From Zetaproteobacteria bacterium CG_4_9_14_3_um_filter_49_83 (GTDB taxonomy: Bacteria > Pseudomonadota > Zetaproteobacteria > Mariprofundales > Mariprofundaceae): 64,000 bases of DNA. The stretch covers positions 1 to 64,000 of the forward strand of contig PFXG01000011.1 of NCBI GenBank assembly GCA_002791545.1. Reading direction: 5' to 3'. The notes beneath the pieces were generated by a model. That model was not told the origin of the DNA. It saw nothing but the letters and a program-made list of their open reading frames with translations, and ran no database searches. The position numbers and the translations under genes are program-made. The number at the start of each line of letters is the position of its first letter. Position 1 is the stretch's first letter. Below are positions 1 through 8,035 of this stretch, in pieces.

Positions 1-81
1 ATGAAGCGAATGATAGTGAGGGCCCAAAGAATGTCCAGACATGCTGGTTTACATCTTTAGAATCTAAGGGTTGAACCTAAG

Positions 82-93
82 GGCAAATTTGCC
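82..93. promoter_or_regulatory. 12-bp palindrome upstream of ectA, possible operator
   Basis: GGCAAATTTGCC is a perfect 12-bp palindrome about 58 bp before the ectA start. A direct repeat of TGTCA follows at 98-102 and 109-113, 11 bp (one helical turn) apart. Such sites fit a regulator-binding region, and ectoine operons are normally salt-induced. No regulator gene is visible beside the operon and I see no convincing sigma-70 promoter here, so the function is inferred. Confidence 0.35.
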
Positions 94-150
94 GTGATGT
101 CACAGTAGTGTCATTTGTAATAATATCTCAGTTCTATAGGGTCGCCTCCA

Positions 151-663
151 ATGCTTTCTGATTTACTGAAGCAGGATCCGTCACTGGCGATTCGTAAGCC
201 TACGGTAGAAGACGGCCCATCCATTTACGACCTGGTAAAAAGTTCGAAGCCACTGGATGTTAACTCACGCTATCTCTACCTGCTGCAGTGCAGCCACTTT
301 GCGAAAACATGTGCCGTAGCGGAATCCGATGGCTCTGTACAAGCCTTCATAAGCGCATACGTACTTCCAGACCAGCCTGAAACGCTGTTTGTCTGGCAGC
401 TTGCCGTGGACAAATTACTACGTGGACAAGGTATAGCCGGAAAACTCATCAGCCATCTATTGCAGCGCCCACATCTTGCTAAGACGCGTTTTATCGAAGC
501 GACAGTCAACCCGTCCAACAATGCATCTCGAAACCTTTTTAAATCTCTGGCACTCAAACACAACTGCGAGATCAACGAGTCGATGCTCTTTGAAGCCAAA
601 CTGTTCGATGTAGATGCTCATGAGGCAGAGATTCTACTACGCGTTGGTCCAATCCAATCATAG
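151..663 (+). CDS. ectA: L-2,4-diaminobutyrate N-gamma-acetyltransferase
   Basis: EctA is a cytosolic GNAT-family enzyme that acetylates diaminobutyrate from acetyl-CoA, the second step of ectoine synthesis. The 170-residue protein has the usual family length. The acetyl-CoA-binding segment of GNAT proteins is seen around residues 88-100 (LLRGQGIAGKL). The order ectA-ectB-ectC on one strand confirms the call. The 3' end, including the stop codon, is tandemly duplicated just downstream. That leaves this reading frame intact but lengthens the gap to ectB to 99 bp. No good Shine-Dalgarno sequence precedes the ATG. Confidence 0.95.
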   Translation: MLSDLLKQDPSLAIRKPTVEDGPSIYDLVKSSKPLDVNSRYLYLLQCSHFAKTCAVAESDGSVQAFISAYVLPDQPETLFVWQLAVDKLLRGQGIAGKLISHLLQRPHLAKTRFIEATVNPSNNASRNLFKSLALKHNCEINESMLFEAKLFDVDAHEAEILLRVGPIQS

Positions 664-744
664 AAATAAAGCCAAACTGTTCGATGTAGATGCTCATGAG
701 GCAGAGATTCTACTACGCGTTGGTCCAATCCAATCATAGAAATA
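593..744 (+). repeat. Perfect 76-bp tandem duplication of the ectA 3' end
   Basis: Bases 593-668 are repeated exactly at 669-744. The unit covers the last 22 or so codons of ectA, the TAG stop and a few bases beyond. The second copy lies between ectA and ectB and is out of frame with the first because 76 is not a multiple of 3, so it is non-coding. No mismatch is visible, which points to a recent event or an unstable repeat. An assembly artefact is also possible. Confidence 0.95.
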
Positions 745-762
745 CTTAAAACCAGGAGAAGA

Positions 763-2043
763 ATGATGAGAATTTTTGAAGATATGGAATCCGAAGTTCG
801 GGGTTATATCCGATCCTTTCCCGCCGTATTCGATGTAGCCAAAGGCTCGGAAATATTTGATGAACATGGCAATCGCTATATCGACTTCTTCGCTGGCGCC
901 GGTTCACTTAACTACGGCCATAATAACCCAGCAATCAAAGCGGCGTTAATCGAATACATACAGCGCGATGGTATTATTCATGGCCTGGATAAGGCGACGA
1001 TAGCTAAGCAGGCATTCCTGCAAAAGCTTCGCGATACCATCTTTGCACCTCGCAATATGGAATATAAAGTACAATTCACCGGCCCCACAGGCACCAATGC
1101 AGTTGAAACCGCACTAAAGCTGGCACGGATGGTGAAAGGTCGCTCCAATATCATTGCCTTCACCAACGCCTATCACGGTTTATCCATGGGCTCACTGGCG
1201 GTGACAGGTAACTCCTTCTATCGCGACGAGTCCTACGGCGTGCGCGCCAATAGCGCATTTATTCCGTTTGATGGATATCTGGGCAAAGATTTCGACAGCC
1301 TCGGTTACCTGCGCAAGATACTCACCGACCAAAGTAGTGGCATTGATCTTCCTGCTGCCATTATTGTTGAGACTGTGCAAGGTGAGGGTGGCATTCACGT
1401 AGCCCGTGACACGTGGTTGCAGGGCCTTGAAGTCATCTGTAACGAATTCGATATTCTGCTGATTATAGACGACATCCAGATGGGTAATGGTCGTACCGGC
1501 ACATTCTTCAGCTTTGAGCGGGCTGGGATCATGCCAGATATGGTCACCGTTTCCAAATCGATTGGCACAGGGCTACCGATGTCGATTTTGTTGATGCGCC
1601 CTGAACTTGACCAATGGAAACCAGGTGAGCATACCGGCACCTTCCGAGGTAACAACCTTGCCTTTATCGCTGCCACCAAGGCATTGGAATACTGGGATTC
1701 GCCCGAGTTTAGTGAAGGTATTCTTTACAGAGGTGGCCTTTTTGAAAACGGCTTGAAAGCAATTGTTGAAAAGCATCGCGGAGCCCATGGTCAACTGCGT
1801 GGCGTAGGCATGGTATGGGGCATTGATTTTGCCGATTCAGGCTTTGCCGGTGAAATTTCCGAGGAAGCATTTAAACGCGGGTTGGTGATCGAAACCGCCG
1901 GTGCCAATGGTCAGGTACTCAAATTCCTGCCCGCCCTGACCATCGAAGATAAGCTGATCGAAGAGGGGCTTGGCATTATTGATGAATCCATTGCCGCCGT
2001 ACTGCTCAAACGTAACGCCTTGCGCGAAGGGGTACTGACATGA
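763..2043 (+). CDS. ectB: Diaminobutyrate--2-oxoglutarate transaminase
   Basis: EctB is a PLP-dependent class-III aminotransferase that makes diaminobutyrate from aspartate semialdehyde and glutamate, the first step of ectoine synthesis. The 426 residues match the family. Visible landmarks are the [16 protein letters not shown] segment near residue 107, the [13 protein letters not shown] cofactor region near 235, and the [10 protein letters not shown] segment near 263, whose lysine should bind PLP. An AGGAGAAG ribosome site at 753-760 precedes two adjacent ATG codons; I use the first. The stop overlaps the ectC start by 4 bp, so the two are probably translationally coupled. Confidence 0.96.
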   Translation: MMRIFEDMESEVRGYIRSFPAVFDVAKGSEIFDEHGNRYIDFFAGAGSLNYGHNNPAIKAALIEYIQRDGIIHGLDKATIAKQAFLQKLRDTIFAPRNMEYKVQFTGPTGTNAVETALKLARMVKGRSNIIAFTNAYHGLSMGSLAVTGNSFYRDESYGVRANSAFIPFDGYLGKDFDSLGYLRKILTDQSSGIDLPAAIIVETVQGEGGIHVARDTWLQGLEVICNEFDILLIIDDIQMGNGRTGTFFSFERAGIMPDMVTVSKSIGTGLPMSILLMRPELDQWKPGEHTGTFRGNNLAFIAATKALEYWDSPEFSEGILYRGGLFENGLKAIVEKHRGAHGQLRGVGMVWGIDFADSGFAGEISEEAFKRGLVIETAGANGQVLKFLPALTIEDKLIEEGLGIIDESIAAVLLKRNALREGVLT

Positions 2044-2441
2044 TTGTACGCTCACTTGAAGAAATCCAGAACACTGACAGAGATGTCCGCGCAAATAATG
2101 GCAACTGGGAATCACGCCGTCTGATTCTCAATGATGACGCTGTTGGCTTTTCTTTGCACGATACAATTATCCATGCCGGTACTGAAACACTGCTCTGGTA
2201 CAAGCACCACATCGAGGCGGTCTACTGTATTGAGGGTGAGGGCGAAGTAGAAACCACCGAGACCCTCAAGAGCTACCCCATCAAGGCCGGAACCGTTTAT
2301 CTCCTCAACGGCAACGAACGCCACTGGCTGCGTGCCCGAACAACAATGCGTATGGTATGTGTTTTCAACCCTGCAGTGACAGGTAATGAAGTGCACGATG
2401 CAGATGGCTCATATTGCCCTGGGGCAGAACATCACAGCTGA
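2040..2441 (+). CDS. ectC: L-ectoine synthase
   Basis: EctC is a cupin-fold enzyme that cyclises N-gamma-acetyl-diaminobutyrate to ectoine. The 133 residues are the normal size. The cupin-type segment is seen around residues 55-97 ([18 protein letters not shown], then [12 protein letters not shown]). It shares ATGA with the ectB stop. No ectD (hydroxylase), aspartokinase or ectoine transporter gene follows, so the operon appears to be the minimal ectABC. Confidence 0.95.
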   Translation: MIVRSLEEIQNTDRDVRANNGNWESRRLILNDDAVGFSLHDTIIHAGTETLLWYKHHIEAVYCIEGEGEVETTETLKSYPIKAGTVYLLNGNERHWLRARTTMRMVCVFNPAVTGNEVHDADGSYCPGAEHHS

Positions 2442-2892
2442 TGCCTAATGTCACAGCAATAAATAAAACCATTTACCCAAAAATTCATACACTCTATCCC
2501 GCAGAATACACGTTCGGGCAAGGAAAATACGGATACCGACTTAATCAGATTCGAGCCTGCTGGCCACGACATCCAAGGCTTGGATCAGGAGCATCTTCCT
2601 GCAAAAGAACCTGATGGCTCTGCTCAGAACTACGTCTGCCTGCCTTATGACTCATGCTAATCACATGGCATGATACCCACAGGTGAATGAATGTAGGGAT
2701 TGGGACTAATCACTACGCTTTTCCAAAAGCTATAGCACTATGATCTGAAATTCAGATCGTAACTTATTGAAGATGCACTAATTGTGTTCAATCATTCGCG
2801 ATAAGATAAAACGGGCAGTTAAAGTGCGAGCCAAAGAAGATTTCAATAACCGGCAGAAGCAAACCTGTGCAGCAGGGCCACCCATAGCTGAA
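2442..2892. other. Gene-free stretch after ectC
   Basis: About 450 bp without a gene I can support. A 66-codon frame overlapping the ectC end has no ribosome site and no family character. I see no clear rho-independent terminator directly after ectC and no RNA gene. Confidence 0.5.
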
Positions 2893-3243
2893 TTATTCAA
2901 TTTCTACTTTCCTTAGCCGAGGGCGCATTCTGAAGTTAATTTTCTCGAATTCCGAAGCGTCGACTTTCGCCAGCGGGTAACAATATGCGCTCAGAAAATT
3001 CACTAACACGTAAGATGTTGGAAAAATTGCCAGAGCTAGCCAGCTTTTCACAACAACTGCGATGGTTACCGTTCCCCAAAAGAAGATCTCTATCATCACA
3101 CCATTTATGCATCTCTTCGAATCAGACAGAAAATAGGCCGCACAACAGCTTGAACAAAACACCGGGTTGAAGCTATGTGAGCGAATCACATTCCATACGG
3201 AAATCGTCGGACTGGAGCAGTGCGGGCATCGTCGCATGATCAT
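2893..3243 (-). CDS. Small zinc-ribbon membrane protein of unknown function
   Basis: The protein (116 residues from the chosen start) begins with a CPHC pair and a second FCSSCC cluster about 20 residues later, which is the pattern of a four-cysteine zinc ribbon. Two hydrophobic segments follow, near residues 48-62 and 68-86, then a short charged tail. Zinc-ribbon plus two-TM proteins of this build are common and mostly uncharacterised. The start could be 3237, 3243 or an upstream codon at 3279; I prefer a start just before the CPHC motif. There is no strong ribosome site. It stands alone, convergent with the ectoine operon. Confidence 0.6.
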   Translation of the reverse strand: MIMRRCPHCSSPTISVWNVIRSHSFNPVFCSSCCAAYFLSDSKRCINGVMIEIFFWGTVTIAVVVKSWLALAIFPTSYVLVNFLSAYCYPLAKVDASEFEKINFRMRPRLRKVEIE

Positions 3244-3383
3244 GGAGACTGTGAGTCGATGGGGCGCAAATCCCCACATAAGGTTTTCTTCAATATTACA
3301 ACGACGTTCTGGAGTTGCACTTGAATTGAATCCGCGAAACCGAAAACGAGATCTTATTTCGACAATAATTGCTTGAGAAATTG

Positions 3384-3635
3384 CTAATTCTTTCTGCCAT
3401 GCAGCATTTGGAAAAATGCAGCAAGTGCAAAACCGAATATACCACCCATTAAACCTAAACCACCGAGAATCATCGCAGCAATGACGTATATAGGCGCATC
3501 ATTAAGTGCATAGTGATGTCCGGAGAATTGTGTATAGGCGTAAGTCAGGAGCAGCACTCCCACGATCATAGCCAACGCATAAATGCGCATCTGTTTTTTC
3601 CATGTGTTCTGAATGTCGTTCGTTTTATCGCTCAT
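3384..3635 (-). CDS. Small two-TM membrane protein, unknown
   Basis: This 83-residue protein has a charged N-terminus and two hydrophobic helices, about residues 15-35 and 47-75, the second glycine-rich. I recognise no family. It lies on the same strand as the cytochrome genes upstream but is separated from them by the terminator at 3777-3795, so it is probably its own transcript. Confidence 0.6.
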   Translation of the reverse strand: MSDKTNDIQNTWKKQMRIYALAMIVGVLLLTYAYTQFSGHHYALNDAPIYVIAAMILGGLGLMGGIFGFALAAFFQMLHGRKN

Positions 3636-3772
3636 CTTTCGCTACTGATCTTTGTCAGCGTCCTGTAATAGTTTTGAATTTGCATGTCGTAGTTACTCAT
3701 CCTCACCATGATTGATCAACTCGTATTTACCTCACCTGCATGGTAGTTCAATCGCGTGTTTTTACTTAAAAA

Positions 3773-3799
3773 AAAACAGGGAGCAAAGCTCCCTGTTTT
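3773..3799 (-). terminator. Rho-independent terminator after the diheme cytochrome c gene
   Basis: The stem CAGGGAGC/GCTCCCTG (3777-3784 with 3788-3795) closes a 3-nt loop and is extended by A-T pairs. On the minus strand it is followed by a run of about ten T (complement of the A run ending at 3776). It ends the transcript of the diheme cytochrome gene. Confidence 0.9.
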
Positions 3800-3827
3800 A
3801 AATTAACACCTCTTAGCTCTAGAAAAC

Positions 3828-4613
3828 TCAGTGGCTAGGAGCGCGTGGATTTCCTGCTGTGGTTGGCTTAGCCAATGTAAGGAATGCAGCCAGGTTAGCG
3901 ATATCCTCATCTGACAGGTTAGCAGCGATTGCGCGCATTTGACCCATATAGTCGTTAACGCGCATATTGTCTTCCTTCTCGCCCATCTGGTCTTTGCTCA
4001 ATGTCGCAGCCCCAAACTTTTGATAACCATTGCGGAAAGATGTCAGCTCATGTTGCAGATACACATAGTTTTGACCACCGATTGCAGGGTACATACGACC
4101 TGCAGAACGACCATGGAAACCATGACAGCTCTGGCAAGCAGCAACACCCTGAGCTAGCGCACCATATTCAGCAATCATCTTACCTTTATGCGGATCACCG
4201 ACTTCTGCACCATCACGGCGCAACTGGTCAAGGTTAGAACCGATATATGGCGTCTTCAGCGTATGAACATATGCTGCAACATCTTTCATATCCTGTTCAG
4301 TTAGACCTTTTGCAATATCGTTCATTTGATACATAGTATCATCAGTACGCAGATCCTTCGAAAAATCAACCAACTGCTTCAATACATAACTGCTGGTCTG
4401 ATAAGCCAGACGTGGGGAACCAATCCCATCATCACCCAAACCATCCGGAGCATGACACCCTTCACAAGCCGGTACAGCATCACCCTTACCCAACTGGTAG
4501 ATAACGCGACCATGCTCAGCATTACCAATATCTTCTTCTGCACTTGCAGCTATTGGAGCAGCCAACCATGTAGCCGCAGTCAACAAACTGATCACACTTA
4601 TAATACGTTTCAT
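3828..4613 (-). CDS. Periplasmic diheme cytochrome c, c4-like
   Basis: The protein (261 residues) starts with a clear signal peptide ending near AASA (residue 25). It carries two heme-attachment motifs, CEGCH near residue 50 and CQSCH near residue 160, each followed by its own cytochrome c fold. The two similar halves and the size match cytochrome c4-type electron carriers, which usually deliver electrons to terminal oxidases. An AGGGAAATGG-type purine-rich ribosome site precedes the ATG. Upstream on the same strand are a 45-residue membrane protein and another membrane protein, probably in the same operon. Its likely partner here is the cbb3 oxidase or one of the variant complexes. Confidence 0.85.
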   Translation of the reverse strand: MKRIISVISLLTAATWLAAPIAASAEEDIGNAEHGRVIYQLGKGDAVPACEGCHAPDGLGDDGIGSPRLAYQTSSYVLKQLVDFSKDLRTDDTMYQMNDIAKGLTEQDMKDVAAYVHTLKTPYIGSNLDQLRRDGAEVGDPHKGKMIAEYGALAQGVAACQSCHGFHGRSAGRMYPAIGGQNYVYLQHELTSFRNGYQKFGAATLSKDQMGEKEDNMRVNDYMGQMRAIAANLSDEDIANLAAFLTLAKPTTAGNPRAPSH

Positions 4614-4646
4614 CCATTTCCCTCCAATTAATATAAGTTTTTACTA

Positions 4647-4784
4647 CTATTCAATTTTAGTTTTCATCGCAGAAAAATACGTCGCCGCACACATTATGGT
4701 GAGCGCGCCGAAAACGATTCCATAACCAATCAATACGTCACCAGTCTGGAACATAACAGAAGCTTCTAAAAAATGAGCCAACAT
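4647..4784 (-). CDS. 45-residue single-TM protein, possible small subunit of a respiratory complex
   Basis: A short frame begins MLAHFLEASVMF and ends KTKIE, with one hydrophobic helix over residues 17-40. A near-perfect GGGAGG ribosome site (complement of 4792-4797) sits 7 nt before the ATG, which strongly supports translation. It lies between the diheme cytochrome gene and a multi-TM protein on the same strand. Tiny one-helix proteins are typical accessory subunits of heme-copper oxidases, but I do not recognise this one. Confidence 0.7.
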   Translation of the reverse strand: MLAHFLEASVMFQTGDVLIGYGIVFGALTIMCAATYFSAMKTKIE

Positions 4785-4868
4785 GATCTAACCTCCCAAG
4801 GAATTTTAATCGAAAAAGGAATCCTGCATACAAGAATTAAAAAACGCAAGCCGAAAATTAATCTTGTT

Positions 4869-5285
4869 TTAATGCACCGGAACTGCTTCCGGAGCAATCA
4901 GCAAAGCGCCTGTAATAAACACTAAAGCTCTGATTACAAAAATCCCCCTACTTTGAACGCGGTGATTCTGCCGCGCCCCTTCGCGCTTCGCAATCACTTG
5001 TTTACCTTCCTGAACCTGAAATACATATAGCGAATACAGCGTTAGAATAAGAAATAAATGCGCCCATATAAGGAAGGAAAACAACTCTTCCTGATCGATC
5101 AGGCGATATTTCCAATCATGGGCTGCATATAAATAGACAGGAAAAATGAGATCAAAAAGCATCACCGATCCCATCAAGCGAATATGCCACAAACGCTGTT
5201 TTCGAACATAATAAGCAATAAACATCACTACAAAACTACAGAGCACCAGCAATATGGATAATTTCATGGGGGCCATCATAAACAT
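4869..5285 (-). CDS. Multi-TM membrane protein, unknown
   Basis: The 138-residue protein has four likely membrane helices (about residues 6-25, 34-54, 68-92 and 115-133). Histidines lie at or near helix ends (WHIRLMG, AAHDWKYRL, WAHLFLIL). The architecture recalls small oxidase-associated membrane proteins, but I cannot name a family. It is the first gene of a short minus-strand unit with the 45-residue protein and the diheme cytochrome c. Two other ATG codons follow within seven codons of the start, so the exact start is uncertain. Confidence 0.6.
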   Translation of the reverse strand: MFMMAPMKLSILLVLCSFVVMFIAYYVRKQRLWHIRLMGSVMLFDLIFPVYLYAAHDWKYRLIDQEELFSFLIWAHLFLILTLYSLYVFQVQEGKQVIAKREGARQNHRVQSRGIFVIRALVFITGALLIAPEAVPVH

Positions 5286-5428
5286 GATCCACTGTAAAAA
5301 CTATAATTGGAGCTGGGCAGCCTTGCTGTGAAATCATCCAAACGCGCGAAGCTTACTTGCACCGAAAATTTTGATGGTTAGTTTGTCACACCATAAAAAA
5401 GCAATCTGATGTTACCCAGGCTAACCAC

Positions 5429-5962
5429 ATGACAATTGAACCCCATACACATCGCGAAAATCTTTATCTTGTAAAATTTTTACTTATGTCAGTGATTTCA
5501 TTTTTCATTGGAACAGTCCATGGACTGTTGCAAGTAGTTCCCTCTGTTCGCGCCTGGCTCGACTCCATTGGAAGCCCTTATGGTGGGCCAGGTCACATGA
5601 TTGATCCACTGGCACATGCACATATCAACCTGGTTGGTGGTGTCACCATCCTCGGCATGGCCGTAACCTATTACATGCTACCTAAAATTACTGGCAAAGC
5701 GCTCTATTCACTTAAGCTTGCCAACCATTCATTCTGGTGGACAACTATTGGCGTGGGATGCTTCTACACCGCATTGCTGATCTTTGGCTTTATCGAAGGA
5801 AATCTGTGGCTTACTGACCCTGCAGCCGTGCCTGCCATACACAAATATTATGGTCCGGTCATTTCTGTTTCGGCTACCGTCCTAGCTGTCGGTTTCTGGG
5901 TTTATCTGGGCAATGTAGTACTCACCATAAAAGATGTTTACAGGAAAAAGGCAATTGACTGA
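5429..5962 (+). CDS. Short CcoN-like (heme-copper oxidase subunit I-like) protein
   Basis: The 177 residues give four membrane helices. The segment LAHAHINLVGG near residue 62, followed by TYYMLPKITGKALYSLKLANHSFW, closely resembles the last third of CcoN in this window (VAHAHLALLGF and what follows). In CcoN that helix carries the two histidines that ligate the b-type hemes. The CuB histidines, the cross-linked tyrosine and the other low-spin heme ligand are absent, so this cannot be a complete oxidase. It may bind a heme or act as a structural subunit. Its plus orientation is opposite to the flanking cytochrome genes. A relative lies at 20572-21081. Confidence 0.75.
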   Translation: MTIEPHTHRENLYLVKFLLMSVISFFIGTVHGLLQVVPSVRAWLDSIGSPYGGPGHMIDPLAHAHINLVGGVTILGMAVTYYMLPKITGKALYSLKLANHSFWWTTIGVGCFYTALLIFGFIEGNLWLTDPAAVPAIHKYYGPVISVSATVLAVGFWVYLGNVVLTIKDVYRKKAID

Positions 5963-6488
5963 TCAGGGAATGCTTGCCTGCGGTTGCCCTTCAAAGTATC
6001 CATCATGGAACCATGAAGATGTCGACATTGGTGCATGGCTGGTTCATGAACAAAAAGCACCTATGTTTCTTCATATGCCAATCGGCTATGAAGCATGGCT
6101 TGATCGTCAGCATAAAGACATCAAACGCCTTGAGCTGAACGAAAAATGGCCTGGCTTTTGCCTGACTCGCTCGGCACTGTTTCGTGGTAAAATCCTTTGC
6201 CCGTTGCAAGAAGAACATTCCCTTGCCAGAAACACCTATCGATTGAGCAATCCATATTATCTGCGTGTTCAGGTGTTTAATGGAGATATCGGTGGCATCA
6301 AAGATACGGTAAGAAGCATGCAATCTTCGCTTCTGGATGAAGCAAAATTACCCAAAGAGCTTTATCTGAGTTATTTAACCTGTCCGCAATGCCAGGGAGA
6401 GCGTGGTGGAAACAAAATCATGCTACTGCGCCACTGGGTTGAAAGCCCTAAGCTGAAAGAACGTTTGAAGAAGCAGAAAAAGACCTGA
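5955..6488 (+). CDS. Conserved-looking protein of unknown function with paired cysteines
   Basis: I recognise no family. The product is soluble and basic, about 177 residues. It has an ACGCPS motif near the N-terminus and a TCPQC pair near residue 145, suggesting a metal site or redox-active cysteines. The start is uncertain. A TTG at 5955, 4-13 nt after AGGAAAAAGG and overlapping the stop of the CcoN-like gene, fits best; an ATG at 5970 is the alternative. The overlap implies co-translation with the short CcoN-like protein and hence a shared role. Confidence 0.6.
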   Translation: MTDQGMLACGCPSKYPSWNHEDVDIGAWLVHEQKAPMFLHMPIGYEAWLDRQHKDIKRLELNEKWPGFCLTRSALFRGKILCPLQEEHSLARNTYRLSNPYYLRVQVFNGDIGGIKDTVRSMQSSLLDEAKLPKELYLSYLTCPQCQGERGGNKIMLLRHWVESPKLKERLKKQKKT

Positions 6489-6520
6489 TCCTCAACTGCA
6501 CTTATCGCTATAAGTACACA

Positions 6521-6880
6521 TTAATCTTGATCCACATCACTTTTATCCTGACGTAAATACGCAATAACATCAGATCTGTCACGCCCACTTAGTGGTGGCA
6601 TCACCATTTCGGTGTTGGGCTTCACAGCCCTTGGATTTGTCAGCCACTGATCCAGCGCCACTTCATCCCAGCGCTCGTATGGCACGCCTTCAATAACCGG
6701 CTTGCGGTTAAATATATCTTTCAGTCCGGGGCCAATACGTACCGATGCCAGATGCAAATGATGACATGGCGTACAGCGAACTTCTGCAACCACCTTTCCT
6801 CGCTCAGCATCATTAGCATATACCGTTTGACATATGCCTAGCACAGGCAAAAGCAACGATAACTTCACCGATACTCTCAT
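6521..6880 (-). CDS. Monoheme class I cytochrome c
   Basis: The 119-residue protein has a signal peptide (cleavage near VYAN, residue 23), one CTPCH heme motif near residue 36, and a possible axial methionine in the EMVMPPLSGRD segment near residue 93. The layout is that of small soluble periplasmic cytochromes c that shuttle electrons to oxidases. It is the last gene of the minus-strand block running from 15340 and touches the preceding lipoprotein gene with no gap. Confidence 0.85.
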   Translation of the reverse strand: MRVSVKLSLLLPVLGICQTVYANDAERGKVVAEVRCTPCHHLHLASVRIGPGLKDIFNRKPVIEGVPYERWDEVALDQWLTNPRAVKPNTEMVMPPLSGRDRSDVIAYLRQDKSDVDQD

Positions 6881-7269
6881 TACTGTGCCCGAGCAGGAGA
6901 TAAAGCAAACATCAGTTCAGTTGATTCTCCACGACGCTTCAACTTTACATACAGGCGATCTTTTTGAACATCTTTCACCGGCAGGGCCTTGCGAAACACT
7001 CCCAGCGCCCCATCCGGCATAGCTTGTTTCCAGTCAGAATGGTCAGTGCGCACATCCACCATTAAATCAGATGAAAAACCACGTTGCTGACGATTGGCAA
7101 TCACCAAAAATTCATTCATACCAACACGCAACTGCGTTGGCCGTGTTTCAATCTTAATCTCAAGATCCTGCCATGTCTGGGCTGATGGTGCCCATGCCTG
7201 CTCATTACCAGAACAAGAAACAAGCAGCAAACTAAAAAAAACAGACAGTAAAACCCTAAATATCATCAT
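6880..7269 (-). CDS. Predicted lipoprotein, FixH/YtkA-like
   Basis: A lipobox (LLVSC, cysteine near residue 19) follows a short hydrophobic leader, so the protein should be a membrane-anchored periplasmic lipoprotein. The remaining 110 residues look like an all-beta domain. The pattern with VRVGMNEF and VDVRTDHSDWKQAM resembles FixH/YtkA-type domains found near cbb3 oxidase genes, but the similarity is weak by eye. It overlaps the next upstream gene by 4 bp and abuts the cytochrome downstream. Confidence 0.6.
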   Translation of the reverse strand: MMIFRVLLSVFFSLLLVSCSGNEQAWAPSAQTWQDLEIKIETRPTQLRVGMNEFLVIANRQQRGFSSDLMVDVRTDHSDWKQAMPDGALGVFRKALPVKDVQKDRLYVKLKRRGESTELMFALSPARAQ

Positions 7270-7586
7270 AGTGTTGAGTCCGACTTGGCAAAACGCTCCA
7301 GATATCGACGCAGGATTTGCATATCCTGAGCGATGATTGGATCCATTCGACGTTCAACCCTGTGTTGTTGCATGCGGGCAATCACGTTGGGCCATTCTTT
7401 TGCCACATGCGCATCCGGAAGTGGAGGCGCGTGACAACTGGAACAATAACTCGAATACACTTTAAAATCATTTGAAGCCTCTTCAGGATAATCTATGTGC
7501 GTGCGATTAACAGACTGATCGCAGGATACCAGCACCAGCATAGCTGCCAACAATAACATTGCAGTTTTCGTGGCGATGGACATCAC
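7266..7586 (-). CDS. Lipoprotein monoheme cytochrome c
   Basis: The 106-residue product has a lipobox (LVLVSC near residue 22) and one CSSCH heme motif near residue 51, followed by a short helical domain. It is therefore probably a lipid-anchored periplasmic cytochrome c. A methionine-containing stretch (RRMDPIIAQDMQ) could supply the sixth ligand. It overlaps both neighbours by 4 bp, so it is translated together with them. Confidence 0.8.
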   Translation of the reverse strand: MMSIATKTAMLLLAAMLVLVSCDQSVNRTHIDYPEEASNDFKVYSSYCSSCHAPPLPDAHVAKEWPNVIARMQQHRVERRMDPIIAQDMQILRRYLERFAKSDSTL

Positions 7587-8035
7587 TTTGGCATATCCAC
7601 ATCATCATAATCATCCTTATCACTATCCAGCTTTCCGGCCCGTGAAGATCCATACAATGTAGTCATGAAATAGATAAACAGACTTGCGATGATAGCATAT
7701 AAACCGGCAGCAACATGTCCCCATGTAAACCAGGCTCTGGGAGCCTCAGGGCGGTCTCCCCAAAATGGCAGCGTCAAACCAAATGCCACCAACAATACCA
7801 TAATGATGATGCCGATAAACCATGCCGGAACATGCCGCTGTGATTCAGGAATTTTCTCGACCAATTCCCAGTCTTCAAGTCCCCGTTTATTCAAGCGCTC
7901 TTCATCCGTTGCATAGCCAAAATGATCTTCCGGGATTTCGCCCCACTTTTTATCTACAGGCGCAGTTGGTCGAACTGATTCACCAGCAACATCTTCATTT
8001 TTGCTTTGTAGCATATTATTCACCTTACCCATCAA
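7583..8035 (-). CDS. Two-TM protein related to the heme-less CcoP-like subunit
   Basis: The 150-residue protein has a charged 65-residue N-terminus, a helix at about 70-92, the motif TLPFWGDRPEAP, and a second helix at about 105-128. The first helix and the TLPFWGDRP motif match TFPLYGQRPTA after the first helix of the CcoP-like protein at 15592-16245, so the two look like paralogues. No CxxCH is present. It overlaps the FixG-like gene by 4 bp. The role is unknown, probably a structural subunit. Confidence 0.65.
   Translation of the reverse strand: MMGKVNNMLQSKNEDVAGESVRPTAPVDKKWGEIPEDHFGYATDEERLNKRGLEDWELVEKIPESQRHVPAWFIGIIIMVLLVAFGLTLPFWGDRPEAPRAWFTWGHVAAGLYAIIASLFIYFMTTLYGSSRAGKLDSDKDDYDDVDMPK

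Noticed and set aside
1-150. 19-codon frame at the window start and a promoter for ectA
   Set aside because: The tiny frame has no ribosome site, and no -35/-10 pair with proper spacing could be defended.
2414-2614. 66-codon frame overlapping the ectC end
   Set aside because: No ribosome site, no family character and it starts inside ectC.
6499-6516. Small hairpin ACTTAT-CGCT-ATAAGT between converging genes
   Set aside because: The stem is short and AT-rich with no T run, too weak to call a terminator.
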